In this document: in pieces, positions 47,054 to 56,211 of the stretch | Numbering within the stretch: position 1 is the stretch's first letter | How the letters are laid out: each line of letters opens with the position of its first letter | Source of the DNA: Bradyrhizobium guangdongense | GTDB taxonomy: Bacteria > Pseudomonadota > Alphaproteobacteria > Rhizobiales > Xanthobacteraceae | Assembly (NCBI RefSeq): GCF_004114975.1 | Contig: NZ_CP030051.1 | Location: 7,343,501 to 7,407,500, forward strand | Direction of reading: 5' to 3' | Length of the DNA stretch: 64,000 nucleotides | The notes under the pieces: generated by a model | Databases searched by the model: none | What the model was told of the DNA's origin: nothing | The model's input: the letters and a program-made list of their open reading frames with translations, nothing else | Translations under genes and position numbers: made by a program

Positions 47054-49288
47054 ATGGGGTCGGCAAAGAAAAAGGGTGGGCGGAAGGAGCCGCTGTTCGG
47101 CTTGCCCGCGGCGCTCGCCGATCTGCGCCTGACAGCGGCAGACCGCATTCCCGGCGGCGGCGACGACAAGCCGAAAAAGTCCTCCGGTAAGCGCAAGAGC
47201 GATCCGCCCGACGACGAGCCGCCGCGCGAGCGCAAGGCGCCGGCAAGCCGCAGCGGTGCCAAGCGCCGGTCGAAATCATCCATCGGCGCCGGCCTCGGCC
47301 GCCTCGTCTATTGGGGCGCGGTGCTGAGCTTGTGGGGCGTCATCGCCGTGATCGGCGTCGTGATCTGGGTCGGCGCCCATCTGCCGCCGATCCAGTCGCT
47401 GGAGATTCCCAAACGCCCGCCGACGATCCAGATCGTCGGCATCGACGGCACCCTGCTGGCGCAGCGCGGCGAGATGGCCGGCGCCAACGTGTCACTGAAG
47501 GATTTGCCGCCCTATCTGCCCAAGGCCTTCATTGCGATCGAAGACCGCCGCTTCTATTCGCATTTCGGCATCGACCCGGTCGGCATCCTGCGCGCCCTCG
47601 TCACCAACGTGCTTCACCGCGGCGTCTCGCAGGGCGGCTCGACCTTGACGCAGCAGCTTGCGAAAAACCTGTTCCTGACCCAGGAGCGCACCATGCAGCG
47701 CAAGCTGCAGGAGGCGGAGCTCGCGATCTGGCTCGAACGCAAGCACTCCAAGAACGAGATCCTGGAGCTCTATCTCAACCGCGTCTATTTCGGCTCCGGC
47801 GCCTACGGCGTGGAAGCGGCTGCGCAGAAATATTTTGGCAAGTCGGCGAAGAACGTAACCATCGCGGAAGCCGCGATGCTGGCCGGCCTCGTCAAATCGC
47901 CCTCGCGGCTCGCGCCGAACCGCAATCCGGAAGGCGCGGAGGCGCGGGCGCAGGTCGTGCTCGCGGCGATGGCGGACGCCAAATTCATCACCGAGGCACA
48001 GGCGCAGGCCTCGATCGGCCATCCATCCTATGTCGTGAAGCCGGTCGGCGCCGGCACCGTCAACTACGTCGCCGACTGGATCGGCGAGGTGCTGGACGAT
48101 CTGGTGGGACAGATCGACGACAGCATCAAGGTCGAGACCACGATCGATCCGAAACTCCAGGCCGTGGCGGAAACCGCCGTGATCGACGAGCTCGCGGCCA
48201 AGAGCGTGAAGTTCAATGTCAGCCAGGGCGCGCTGGTGGCGATGACGCCCGACGGCGCCGTGCGCGCCATGGTGGGCGGGCGGAACTATTCCGAGAGCCA
48301 GTACAACCGCGCGGTCACGGCCAAGCGCCAGCCGGGCTCCTCGTTCAAGCCGTTCGTCTATCTGACGGCGATGGAGCAAGGCCTCACCCCCGACACCGTC
48401 CGGCAGGACGCGCCGATCGAGGTCAAGGGCTGGAAGCCTGAGAACTACACGCATGAATATTTCGGCCCCGTGACGCTGACGCAGGCGCTGGCGATGTCGC
48501 TCAACACCGTCGCCATCCGCCTCGGCCTCGAGGTCGGACCGAAGAACGTGGTTCGCACCGCGCACAGGCTCGGCATCTCCTCGAAGCTCGAGCCCAACGC
48601 CTCGATCGCGCTCGGCACCTCGGAAGTCTCGGTGGTCGAGCTGGTCGGTGCCTATGCGCCGTTCGCCAATGGCGGCTTCGCAGCGACCCCGCATGTGGTG
48701 ACGCGGATCAAGACGCTCGACGGCAAGCTGCTCTACATGCGTCAACCGGACGAGCATAATCAGGTGGTCGAACCGCGCTATGTCGGCATGATGAACACGA
48801 TGATGCGCGAGACGCTGATCTCGGGCACCGCCAAGAAGGCCGAGATTCCCGGCTGGCAGGCGGCCGGCAAGACCGGCACCAGCCAGGATTATCGCGACGC
48901 CTGGTTCATCGGCTACACCTCCAACCTCGTCACCGGCGTCTGGCTCGGCAATGACGACAACTCGCCGACCAGGAAGGCGACCGGCGGCGGCCTGCCGGTG
49001 GAGGTCTGGACCCGCTTCATGCGCGCGGCGCACGAAGGCGTGCAGGTCGCCGCCTTGCCGAACCTGCAGAGCAATTGGGGACCATCGAACCTGGCGCAGA
49101 TCTCATCGCAGATCTCGCCGCCGACGCAGCTGGCGCCCACGCCTGGCTATGCGCCCGGCCCCGCTCCTGCGCCGGTCAGCAATGGCGGCTATCGTGCGCC
49201 ACCGCCGACACGCGCCAATGTACGGCCGGAAGCAGCTGCGGGACTTGATGGCTGGCTGATGGACCGGTTGTTCGGCGGGAATCGTTAG
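47054..49288 (+). CDS. Class A penicillin-binding protein (bifunctional)
   Basis: 744 residues. A basic cytosolic tail of about 80 residues (GSAKKKGGRKEPLFG, KKSSGKRKSDPPDDEP) precedes one membrane helix (about 92-115). The glycosyltransferase 51 domain has IAIEDRRFYSHFGIDP and GGSTLTQQLAKNLFLTQER, and the transpeptidase has SxxK in PGSSFKPFVYL, SLN in ALAMSLNTVA, and KTGTSQDYRDAWFIGY. The C terminus is proline-rich. It makes and cross-links peptidoglycan. ATG at 47054 is chosen over a TTG two codons upstream. The layout matches alphaproteobacterial PBP1a/PBP1c-like proteins with a long N tail. Confidence 0.93.
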   Translation: MGSAKKKGGRKEPLFGLPAALADLRLTAADRIPGGGDDKPKKSSGKRKSDPPDDEPPRERKAPASRSGAKRRSKSSIGAGLGRLVYWGAVLSLWGVIAVIGVVIWVGAHLPPIQSLEIPKRPPTIQIVGIDGTLLAQRGEMAGANVSLKDLPPYLPKAFIAIEDRRFYSHFGIDPVGILRALVTNVLHRGVSQGGSTLTQQLAKNLFLTQERTMQRKLQEAELAIWLERKHSKNEILELYLNRVYFGSGAYGVEAAAQKYFGKSAKNVTIAEAAMLAGLVKSPSRLAPNRNPEGAEARAQVVLAAMADAKFITEAQAQASIGHPSYVVKPVGAGTVNYVADWIGEVLDDLVGQIDDSIKVETTIDPKLQAVAETAVIDELAAKSVKFNVSQGALVAMTPDGAVRAMVGGRNYSESQYNRAVTAKRQPGSSFKPFVYLTAMEQGLTPDTVRQDAPIEVKGWKPENYTHEYFGPVTLTQALAMSLNTVAIRLGLEVGPKNVVRTAHRLGISSKLEPNASIALGTSEVSVVELVGAYAPFANGGFAATPHVVTRIKTLDGKLLYMRQPDEHNQVVEPRYVGMMNTMMRETLISGTAKKAEIPGWQAAGKTGTSQDYRDAWFIGYTSNLVTGVWLGNDDNSPTRKATGGGLPVEVWTRFMRAAHEGVQVAALPNLQSNWGPSNLAQISSQISPPTQLAPTPGYAPGPAPAPVSNGGYRAPPPTRANVRPEAAAGLDGWLMDRLFGGNR

Positions 49289-49303
49289 GCGTCAGAATAA
49301 GAA

Positions 49304-49329
49304 CGCGAAAACAACCCCATGCACAGTAG
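49304..49329. repeat. 26-bp dispersed repeat, copy 2
   Basis: Identical over 26 bases to 5243-5268 and also placed just after a plus-strand stop codon. It is followed by ccggaggttgcgg rather than the aaggggcg of the first copy, so only the 26-base core is shared. Confidence 0.7.
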
Positions 49330-49438
49330 CCGGAGGTTGCGGCGGGATGCGCGGTGGACGTTTGGAGGTCGTTGATCTGGCTGACGGATCGGCGGCCGTG
49401 ACGCAAAGCGCGCCATGCTTGCCTCAAACTCCGCTGTC

Positions 49439-49534
49439 ATTGCCCGCGAAAGCGGGCAATTCAGTACGCCGCGGCGTCTCGGATTAACGACAACTGTCTC
49501 TGGAATACCGGGTCGCCCGGTCAAGCCGGGCGAC
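49439..49534. repeat. Two hairpins in the gap after the PBP gene
   Basis: attgcccgc (49439-49447) gaaa gcgggcaat (49452-49460) is a perfect 9-bp stem with a GAAA loop. A second stem, gtcgcccgg (49512-49520) and ccgggcgac (49526-49534), has a 5-base loop. They lie between convergent genes. The rest of 49289-49563 shows no gene. Confidence 0.65.
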
Positions 49535-49563
49535 GACACTGTGTGTTGGGCGAGCAGCGCGCC

Positions 49564-50319
49564 CTAATCCTCGACCCCATAGCGGTGCAGATCATTGCCG
49601 CAGGTGTCGAGCCACTTCTTGGCGCGCTCCATCGAGGGGCAGATCTTGCCGCAGACGCGCCAGAACCGGGCCGAGTGGTTCATCTCGACCAGATGCGCCA
49701 CTTCATGCGCGGCGAGATAGTCGAGCACGAAGGGCGGCGCGAGGATCAGGCGCCAGGAGAACGACAGCGAGCCGGCCGAGGTGCACGAGCCCCAGCGGCT
49801 GGACTGATCGCGGATCGAGAGCCGCTTCACCTTGACGCCGAGCTCGGCGGCATGGGTCTCCGCCGAACGCTGCAGGTCGCGGCGCGCTTCGCGCTTGAGG
49901 AAGTCGCCGACGCGGCGATCGACATGCTCGAGCCCGCCGGCGACGCAGAGAATTTTCTCGCCGCTATCGCGCGTCTCGGTCCACACCGTGCCGCGCTGTC
50001 CGGCGCGATGCACGATGCGATGAGGGACGCCGCGCAGCGGTATCACTGTGCCAGGCTGGAACGGCGCGGCCTTCGGCAAACGACCAAGACGCGCGGCAAT
50101 CCACGCGCCGTGACGCTGCGCGAAGTCCTTGGCGTCGGCGAGCGTGCCGCGCGGCGGCATGGTGAGGATGGCTTCGCGGTCGCTTGGATGAATTCTGAGC
50201 GTGTATCGGCGCGCGCGTCTGTGCCGGCGCAATCGGATGGCAAAAAACTGCGATCCGTGGGTGATGACGAGGGTCTTCGGTTCGTGGGGCCGACGATAAA
50301 GGAGTGCGCGAGTGGCCAT
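49564..50319 (-). CDS. YgjP/SprT-like metallopeptidase (DUF45)
   Basis: 251 residues. The zinc site is HEVAHLVEMNHSARFW, the HExxH plus downstream His of the YgjP-like (WLM-type) family, preceded by QSSRWGSCTSAGSLSFSWRL, the family's fixed WGSC motif. ATG at 50319 starts MATRALLYRR. Family members are cytosolic and of unknown substrate; they are often near restriction genes, though not here. Confidence 0.87.
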   Translation of the reverse strand: MATRALLYRRPHEPKTLVITHGSQFFAIRLRRHRRARRYTLRIHPSDREAILTMPPRGTLADAKDFAQRHGAWIAARLGRLPKAAPFQPGTVIPLRGVPHRIVHRAGQRGTVWTETRDSGEKILCVAGGLEHVDRRVGDFLKREARRDLQRSAETHAAELGVKVKRLSIRDQSSRWGSCTSAGSLSFSWRLILAPPFVLDYLAAHEVAHLVEMNHSARFWRVCGKICPSMERAKKWLDTCGNDLHRYGVED

Positions 50320-50621
50320 GTCTGTCAGTCCGGGGGGCAGGAGAGCGCCCGGATTCTGCCATAACCGCCGCCATGGAAAGCGCTCGGCGCAAAAACAAAT
50401 CATTTGCCCAATATACAGCGGTCAGGCGTCCGGGAGACCCTACAGACTGGGGTTGGAACCGGCTTTTTTCGCCCCCGCTGGACGCATGCGACACCCCCAA
50501 GGGGTGAGGATAGACTCACTCCTAGAGAGCTACCTAAATACCGCGAATCTGGAGGGAACTCCCCCTGCCGAAGGCTCCGCCCGGGGGCGAAATCTTCGAC
50601 GGGAAAGCCGAAATGCGAGCA
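50320..50621. other. 302-bp unexplained gap
   Basis: It lies between two minus-strand genes. A plus-strand frame at 50373-50507 would encode 44 residues (start ATG, starting MESARRKNKSFAQYTAVRRP), but its codons are less GC-rich at third positions than the neighbours. The right half is rich in complementary G/C blocks (acacccccaaggggtgagga; ggagggaactcccc; ccgcccgggggcg), so a structured RNA on either strand is possible. I recognise no RNA family. Confidence 0.35.
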
Positions 50622-51950
50622 CTATTCAGCCGCGCGCGCCTGCAGTGAGCTCGGATTGGCCGCCGAAACCATGAAGTCATGGATGCGTGGCACGATCTCC
50701 GACTTGAAGCGCGAGCCGTTGAACACGCCGTAATGTCCAACGCCCTTCTGCACGTAATGAACGCGGCGATGATCGGGGATTGCACTGCATAGCGCGTGCG
50801 TCGCTTCGGTCTGACCGAGCCCCGAGATGTCGTCGTTCTCGCCTTCCACCGTCATCAAGGCAACGCGCGTCACCTTGCTGGGATCGACGCGTGTTCCGCG
50901 ATGGGTCATCTCGCCCTTCGGAAGCGAGTGCTTCACGAATACCGTATCGACCGTCTGCAGGTAATATTCGGCCGAGAGATCCATCACCGCGAGATATTCA
51001 TCGTAGAATTCGCGATGCTTGTCGACGAGGTCACCGTCGCCCTTCACCAGATTGGCGAACAGCTGCTTGTGAGCATCCATGTGCCGGTCCAGGTTCATGC
51101 TGATGAACCCGTTGAGCTGCAGGAAGCCCGGATAGACGTCGCGCATCATGCCCGGATGCGGGAAGGGCACCTTGGTAATGACGTGATTGCGGAACCAGTC
51201 GATGCCGCGCTCCTGCGCGAGGTTGTTCACCGCAGTCGGATTGCGGCGCGTGTCGATCGGACCGCCCATCAGCGTCATCGAGGTCGGCACGAAGGGATCG
51301 CGCCGCGCTTCCATGACCGAGACGGCCGCGACGACGGGCACGGAGGGTTGGCACACCGCCATCACGTGGGTGTTGCCGCCGAGGACATGCAGCATCTCGA
51401 TGACGTAATCGATGTAATCGTCGAGATCGAAGCGGCCTTCGCTCAAAGGCACCATCCGGGCATCGGCCCAATCGGTGATGTAGACCTCGTGCGCCGGCAG
51501 GAACGCTTCGACCGTGCCGCGCAGCAGCGTCGCGTAGTGGCCGGACATCGGCGCGACGATCAGCACACGCGGCTGCGGGCTGCGCAACGGGCGCGCGAAC
51601 TTGCGATCGAAATAGAGCAGCCGGCAGAACGGCTTTTCCCACACCGAACGAACCTCGACGGGAACCCGGATGCCGTTGACCTCGGTATCGTCGAGGCCCC
51701 ATTCCGGCTTGCCGTAGCGGCGCGTGGTGCGCTCGAACAATTCGCAGGCCGCGGCGACCGACTTGCCGACCTCGGTGCGCGCCCAGGGATTGAGGGGATT
51801 CTGAAACAGGAGCTTGGTCGCGTCGGTGACCGCGCGTGCCGGATTGAGAGAGGCGTGCGCCATCTCGTACATCCAGTACATCGGCGTGGTCAGAACCGGG
51901 CTGCCTTCTGCTGCCAGGGGCGGTGCGCCGCCAAACTCACCAATAGGCAT
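50622..51950 (-). CDS. phaZ: Intracellular polyhydroxybutyrate depolymerase
   Basis: 442 residues of the i-PHB depolymerase family, which mobilises storage granules inside the cell. The nucleophile position is Cys200 in HVMAVCQPSVPV, as in Ralstonia PhaZ1, instead of a lipase Ser. MYEMAHASLNPARAVTDATKLLFQNPLNPW near the start and TVEGENDDISGLGQTEATHALC with the acid residue, and VGHYGVFNGSRFK with the His, complete the triad. There is no signal peptide. A second PHB-depolymerase-fold esterase lies at 62.0-63.2 kb, but is a different family. Confidence 0.94.
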   Translation of the reverse strand: MPIGEFGGAPPLAAEGSPVLTTPMYWMYEMAHASLNPARAVTDATKLLFQNPLNPWARTEVGKSVAAACELFERTTRRYGKPEWGLDDTEVNGIRVPVEVRSVWEKPFCRLLYFDRKFARPLRSPQPRVLIVAPMSGHYATLLRGTVEAFLPAHEVYITDWADARMVPLSEGRFDLDDYIDYVIEMLHVLGGNTHVMAVCQPSVPVVAAVSVMEARRDPFVPTSMTLMGGPIDTRRNPTAVNNLAQERGIDWFRNHVITKVPFPHPGMMRDVYPGFLQLNGFISMNLDRHMDAHKQLFANLVKGDGDLVDKHREFYDEYLAVMDLSAEYYLQTVDTVFVKHSLPKGEMTHRGTRVDPSKVTRVALMTVEGENDDISGLGQTEATHALCSAIPDHRRVHYVQKGVGHYGVFNGSRFKSEIVPRIHDFMVSAANPSSLQARAAE

Positions 51951-52071
51951 CGCTATATTCCTCTTCGCATCGCAGCATACTGCCGAATGCGTAATATTGC
52001 GTCAATGCATGGTTCCGTACATCTACGTAGCCAGGACGGCCAAATCAGCGGGAATCCACGAGAAAGTGACG

Positions 52072-52890
52072 TTATTCGCCGCTCGACAGCAGCGAGCCGT
52101 GCATCTTGGCGCTGCGCAACAGGGCAAGGAATGCCCAAAACGAAGCAGCCAGGAGGCAGGCGTTGATCGCCAACGCCTCCAGCATGAGATCGGTCCTGAA
52201 GCTGTTCTCGATCAGCAGCGCGCGCATCCCCTCGAACACGTAAGTCGGCGGCAGCGCCCAGGCGACGTATTGCAGCCAGCCCGGCAGCACGCTGACCGGA
52301 TAGTAGATGCAGGCAAGCGGCATGATCGCGAACATCAACGTCCAGACGATGCTCTCGGCGCCAAGGCCGTTTCGCAACACCAGGCCCGAGACGAAGATGC
52401 CGACCGACCAGCTGGTGAAGATCAGGTTGCAGAAGAACGCGATCAGCGGCAGGCCGAGGCTGTAGACATTGAAATGAAAGAAGATCAGCGCAAGCAGCGT
52501 CATCGGGATGATACCGATCGCGAGCCGGATCAGGCTCATGACGGTCAGCGAGAGCAGAAACTCGATCGGCTTCAACGGGCTCATCATGAGGTTGCCGAGA
52601 TTGCGCGCCCACATCTCCTCCAGGAAGGAGATGGAGAAGCCGAGCTGGCCGCGAAACAGGATGTCCCAGAGGATGACGGCGCCGATCAACGTGCCGCCGG
52701 CGCGCGCAAAGAAGCTGGCGTTTTGCGCGATGTAGTACTGGATGAAGCCCCAGGTGATGACCTGGAGCGCCGGCCAGTACAACAGCTCGAGCAGCCGCGG
52801 CCAGGACGACAACAGCAGGTACCAGTAGCGCAGGATCATCGCGCCAATGCGGTGGCCGGAGATGCCGCCAGTTAAAGAGATCTCAGTCAT
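52072..52890 (-). CDS. ABC-2 type transporter permease
   Basis: 272 residues with six or seven hydrophobic segments, such as RYWYLLLSSWPRLLELLYWP, TLIGAVILWDILFRGQLGF, SLIRLAIGIIPMTLLALIFF and LVLRNGLGAESIVWTLMFAIMPLACIYYP. The layout fits ABC-2 exporters of polysaccharides, antibiotics or lipids. The ATPase gene is 132 bp upstream on the same strand with an 87-bp repeat between. Substrate unknown. Confidence 0.9.
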   Translation of the reverse strand: MTEISLTGGISGHRIGAMILRYWYLLLSSWPRLLELLYWPALQVITWGFIQYYIAQNASFFARAGGTLIGAVILWDILFRGQLGFSISFLEEMWARNLGNLMMSPLKPIEFLLSLTVMSLIRLAIGIIPMTLLALIFFHFNVYSLGLPLIAFFCNLIFTSWSVGIFVSGLVLRNGLGAESIVWTLMFAIMPLACIYYPVSVLPGWLQYVAWALPPTYVFEGMRALLIENSFRTDLMLEALAINACLLAASFWAFLALLRSAKMHGSLLSSGE

Positions 52891-52914
52891 GATCGCTCCG
52901 CTGGCTGCCCAAGC

Positions 52915-53001
52915 CGTCATTGCGAAGAGCTCTTGCGACGAAGCAATCCAGAATCTTTCCGCGGGCAGACTCTGAATTGCTTCGCTGCGCTCGCAATGAC
53001 G
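52915..53001. repeat. 87-bp palindromic element, copy 3
   Basis: Same orientation as the copy at 14479: begins cgtcattgcgaagagctct and ends gcgctcgcaatgacg, again exactly 87 bp. It sits between an ABC ATPase gene and its permease gene, inside a likely operon. Confidence 0.85.
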
Positions 53002-53022
53002 AGGGAAGCATCACGAGTCCTC

Positions 53023-53826
53023 TCATCTTGCCCCCTCCTTCGCCCCATTGCTCCGCCCGCGCGCGACATCGAGGAACACTTCTTCCAGCGTGGTGCGGTT
53101 GTAGCGGGCCATGATGGCGTCGGGCGTGTCGTCGTCCTCGACGCGGCCACGCTTCATGATGATGACGCGGTCGCACAGACGTTCGACCTCGAGCATGTTG
53201 TGCGAGGCCAGGAGGATGGTGGCGTTGTTGTCCTTGCGGTAGCGCTCCAGATGCGCCCGCACCCAGTCGGCCGTATCGGGATCGAGCGAGGCGGTCGGCT
53301 CGTCCAGCAAGAGCAGCTCGGGTTGGTTGATCAGCGCCTTCGCCAGCGCGACGCGGGTCTTCTGGCCGGCGGAGAGCTTGCCGTTGGCACGGTCGATGAA
53401 ATCGTTCAGATCAAGCTCGGCAGCCAGTTTTGAGATGCGGTCGGCAAGGTCCTTCACGGCGTAGAGCTTGCCGAAAATGGTGAGGTTCTGCCGCACCGTG
53501 AGCCGCATCGGCATGTCGACATAGGGGCTCTCGAAATTCATCCGCCCCAGCACCTCGGCGCTTTGCTCCGGCATGGCGTGGCCGAGCACGCGGACGCGGC
53601 CGGAGGTCGGCAGCACCAAGCCCATGATCATCGCGATGGTGGTGGTCTTGCCAGCGCCGTTGCCGCCCAAGAGTCCGGTGATGCTGCCGCGCGGAAGCGA
53701 AAAGGAGATGCCGTCCACCGCACGGGTCTGCTTGTAGACCTTGACGAGGCGATCGACCGCGATGGCCGCGGACGAAATGCCATCCGCGACAGTCGGCCGG
53801 CTTGAAGCATTGTCATTCCCGGTCAT
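53023..53826 (-). CDS. ABC transporter ATP-binding protein
   Basis: 267 residues. Walker A is GGNGAGKTTT, the Q-loop lies near NFESPYVDMP, the signature is KLSAGQKTRVALAKAL and Walker B is LLLLDEPTASLDPDTAD, with the H-loop in LLASHNMLEVERL. It is a single half-ATPase that pairs with the ABC-2 permease downstream. It is divergent from regS with 133 bp between. Confidence 0.93.
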   Translation of the reverse strand: MTGNDNASSRPTVADGISSAAIAVDRLVKVYKQTRAVDGISFSLPRGSITGLLGGNGAGKTTTIAMIMGLVLPTSGRVRVLGHAMPEQSAEVLGRMNFESPYVDMPMRLTVRQNLTIFGKLYAVKDLADRISKLAAELDLNDFIDRANGKLSAGQKTRVALAKALINQPELLLLDEPTASLDPDTADWVRAHLERYRKDNNATILLASHNMLEVERLCDRVIIMKRGRVEDDDTPDAIMARYNRTTLEEVFLDVARGRSNGAKEGAR

Positions 53827-53959
53827 GCTAGAGGCGTTCTTCTGCCATTGCGCGGTGGAGCGCAAGACTTGATTGACTTGAAGCCGACAGCTCGCAACCA
53901 GACCGGATGCGGGCCCGCGTGTTTGTGATCGGACACGCGCACCGCTAGATTGGCCTGCC

Positions 53960-55270
53960 ATGACCGAGACCTCAGCCTCCGACTTCCGCCCGTCGCAACG
54001 ACACATCCGCCTGGATACGATCCTGCGGCTGCGCTGGCTCGCGGTGCTGGGCCAGTTAGCTGCGATCTTCGTCGTGGCGCAGGGGCTCGAATTCGACGTC
54101 GAGATCGTGCCTTGCGTCAGCATCATCGGCCTATCGGCCGTGCTCAACCTTGTGCTCCAGACCGCGGTGAACCCGATGCGGCGGCTGGAGCCGATCCAGG
54201 CGGCCGGACTGCTGGCGCTGAACATCGTGGAACTGGCCGCGCTGCTGTTCTTCACTGGCGGATTGCAGAACCCGTTCTCGTTCCTGTTCCTGGCGCCGGT
54301 CCTGATCGCCGCGACCGCGTTGCCGGCGCGGCTGACCTTCGGCCTCGGCATCCTGGCCGTGGCCTGCGCCTCGATCCTGTTCTTCGTTCATTTCCCGCTG
54401 CCGTGGGATGCGGAAGATCCCGTCGTGCTGCCGCCGATCTATCTGGTCGGCGTCTGGCTTTCGATCGTGCTCGCGATCGGCGTCACCAGCCTCTATTCGT
54501 TCCAGGTGACCGAGGAGGCGCGCAAGCTTGCCGACGCGCTCGCGGCCACCGAGCTGGTGCTGACGCGCGAGCAGCACCTGACCCAGATCGACGGCCTCGC
54601 CGCGGCCGCCGCGCACGAGCTCGGCACGCCGCTCGCCACCATCTTCCTGATCGCGCGCGAGCTGGAGAAGACGGTGAAGGACCCGAGTTTCGCCGGCGAC
54701 CTCAAGACCTTGCGCGAACAGACGCAGCGTTGCCGCGACATATTGAGCAAGATCACCCAGCTCTCCTCGACGGGCGCGCCATTCGACCGCATGAAGCTGT
54801 CCGAGCTGATCGAGGAGGTGGTGGCGCCGCACCGCGATTTCGGCGTCGAGATCAAGGTGCGGATCGCGGTGACCGCCGCAGCCGAGCCGGTCGGCTCGCG
54901 CAATCCGGCGGTGCTCTACGGGGTCGGCAACATCGTCGAGAATGCCGTCGACTTCGCGCGCACTACCGTGGAAGTGAATGCATGGTGGAACAACGACACC
55001 ATCGAGATCGTGATCTCCGACGACGGCCCCGGCATACCGCCCGACCTCATGAAACGGATCGGCGAGCCTTATCTGTCGCGGCGACGAACCCAGGATTCCG
55101 GCGGAGGCCTGGGGCTCGGGGTGTTCATCGCCCGAACGCTTCTCGAACGCACCGGCGCCAAGGTCTCGTTTACCAACAGGACGTTTCCGGAACACGGCGC
55201 CGTGGTGCAGATCGCGTGGCCGCGCGAGCGATTTGAGGCTATCGAGAGCCTCGAGGAAACAATAGGATAG
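53960..55270 (+). CDS. regS: Redox-sensing histidine kinase RegS (RegB/PrrB/ActS type)
   Basis: 436 residues. Six membrane helices fill residues 25-180 and include the ubiquinone-binding heptapeptide GGLQNPF at 100-106. The H box is AAAAAHELGTPLAT with the phosphorylated His219. Cys258 in QTQRCRDIL matches the redox-active cysteine of RegB. The ATPase core has NIVENAVDFA, DDGPGIPP and GGGLGLGVFI. It senses the quinone pool and phosphorylates RegR, encoded 103 bp downstream, and in Bradyrhizobium this pair activates fixR-nifA under low oxygen. Confidence 0.96.
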   Translation: MTETSASDFRPSQRHIRLDTILRLRWLAVLGQLAAIFVVAQGLEFDVEIVPCVSIIGLSAVLNLVLQTAVNPMRRLEPIQAAGLLALNIVELAALLFFTGGLQNPFSFLFLAPVLIAATALPARLTFGLGILAVACASILFFVHFPLPWDAEDPVVLPPIYLVGVWLSIVLAIGVTSLYSFQVTEEARKLADALAATELVLTREQHLTQIDGLAAAAAHELGTPLATIFLIARELEKTVKDPSFAGDLKTLREQTQRCRDILSKITQLSSTGAPFDRMKLSELIEEVVAPHRDFGVEIKVRIAVTAAAEPVGSRNPAVLYGVGNIVENAVDFARTTVEVNAWWNNDTIEIVISDDGPGIPPDLMKRIGEPYLSRRRTQDSGGGLGLGVFIARTLLERTGAKVSFTNRTFPEHGAVVQIAWPRERFEAIESLEETIG

Positions 55271-55372
55271 GCGCGACCTTGCGTCGCACGTGAGGCCCGA
55301 TCGACTATTGGCGGCCTTGGCACCGCCGGATTGCGACGCCATATATAGATGTGCTGGAGAGAGGACAAAACC

Positions 55373-55927
55373 TTGAACGCCATCGCTGAGCTGAACGAAC
55401 AGACCGACCGCTCGCTTCTCATCGTGGAAGACGACAAGCCGTTTCTGGAGCGCCTGTCGCGCGCGATGGAGACACGCGGCTTTGCGGTGACGTCCTGTGA
55501 CACGGTTTCGGATGGCCTTGCGCAAATCGGCAAGTCAGCGCCTGCTTTCGCCGTGGTCGATCTCAGGCTCGGTGACGGCAACGGTCTCGACGTCGTCTCC
55601 GCGCTGAAGAAGAAGCGCCCCGAAGCGCGCGCGATCGTGCTCACTGGCTATGGCAACATCGCCACCGCCGTCACGGCGGTGAAGATGGGCGCGGTCGATT
55701 ATCTCTCGAAGCCCGCGGATGCCGACGACGTCGTCGCCGCGCTGCTGTCGACCAATGCTGAAAAATCCGAGTTGCCGGCGAACCCGATGTCCGCCGACCG
55801 CGTGCGCTGGGAACACATCCAGCGAATCTACGAAATGTGCAACCGCAACGTCTCGGAAACGGCGCGAAGGCTCAACATGCACCGCCGCACGCTGCAGCGG
55901 ATTCTCGCCAAGCGCGCGCCGCGGTAG
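55373..55927 (+). CDS. regR: Response regulator RegR (RegA/PrrA/ActR type)
   Basis: 184 residues. The receiver has LLIVEDDKPFLERL, the phosphoacceptor Asp63 (VVDLRLGDGNG), the switch Thr (IVLTGYGNIATA) and LSKPADADDV. The C terminus NVSETARRLNMHRRTLQRIL is the Fis-like helix-turn-helix of the family. With the TTG start at 55373, Asp is number 63, as known for RegR; this, and GAGAGGA 8 bp upstream, decides the start over an ATG eight codons earlier. It controls nitrogen fixation, respiration and oxidative metabolism genes. Confidence 0.96.
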   Translation: MNAIAELNEQTDRSLLIVEDDKPFLERLSRAMETRGFAVTSCDTVSDGLAQIGKSAPAFAVVDLRLGDGNGLDVVSALKKKRPEARAIVLTGYGNIATAVTAVKMGAVDYLSKPADADDVVAALLSTNAEKSELPANPMSADRVRWEHIQRIYEMCNRNVSETARRLNMHRRTLQRILAKRAPR

Positions 55928-56068
55928 TTTCGGCAATCCACTATTTCTCACCGTTACAGTGGCCGCTTCTTCAGCGGCCCTCGACGGGCGACGGCCCGGC
56001 TGCATCGCGGCCGTGCATCCTTCGCGGCTCGTTGCGCGAGCACCTCAGATGACATGATACAGATCACG

Positions 56069-56103
56069 TAGGGCGGGCAAAGGCGCGCAGCGCCGTGCCC
56101 ACC
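56069..56103. repeat. Fragment of the gtagggcggg repeat beside copy 4 of the 87-bp element
   Basis: gtagggcgggcaaaggcgc with the later gcgccgtgcccac is a partial form of the unit at 37362-37447. It directly abuts the 87-bp element at 56105, so two repeat families have collected at one place. Confidence 0.6.
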
Positions 56104-56104
56104 T

Positions 56105-56191
56105 CGTCATTGCGAGCGTAGCGAAGCAATCCAGAATCTCTCCGCGGAGGCAGTCTGGATTGCTTCGTCGCAAGGGCTCCTCGCAATGACG
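56105..56191. repeat. 87-bp palindromic element, copy 4
   Basis: Same orientation as the copy at 27700: begins cgtcattgcgagcgtagcg and ends ctcctcgcaatgacg, exactly 87 bp. It lies between convergent regR and mmcB. Confidence 0.85.
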
Positions 56192-56211
56192 GTTGAGCAA
56201 AGCGACCGCCG

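Noticed and set aside
47492..49033. A 513-codon minus-strand frame opposite the penicillin-binding protein
   Set aside because: No recognisable motif; all class A PBP motifs are on the plus strand.
50373..50507. A 44-codon frame starting MESARRKNKS
   Set aside because: Overlaps no known family, third-position GC is lower than in neighbours, and it lies in the region of possible RNA structure; kept only as a finding.
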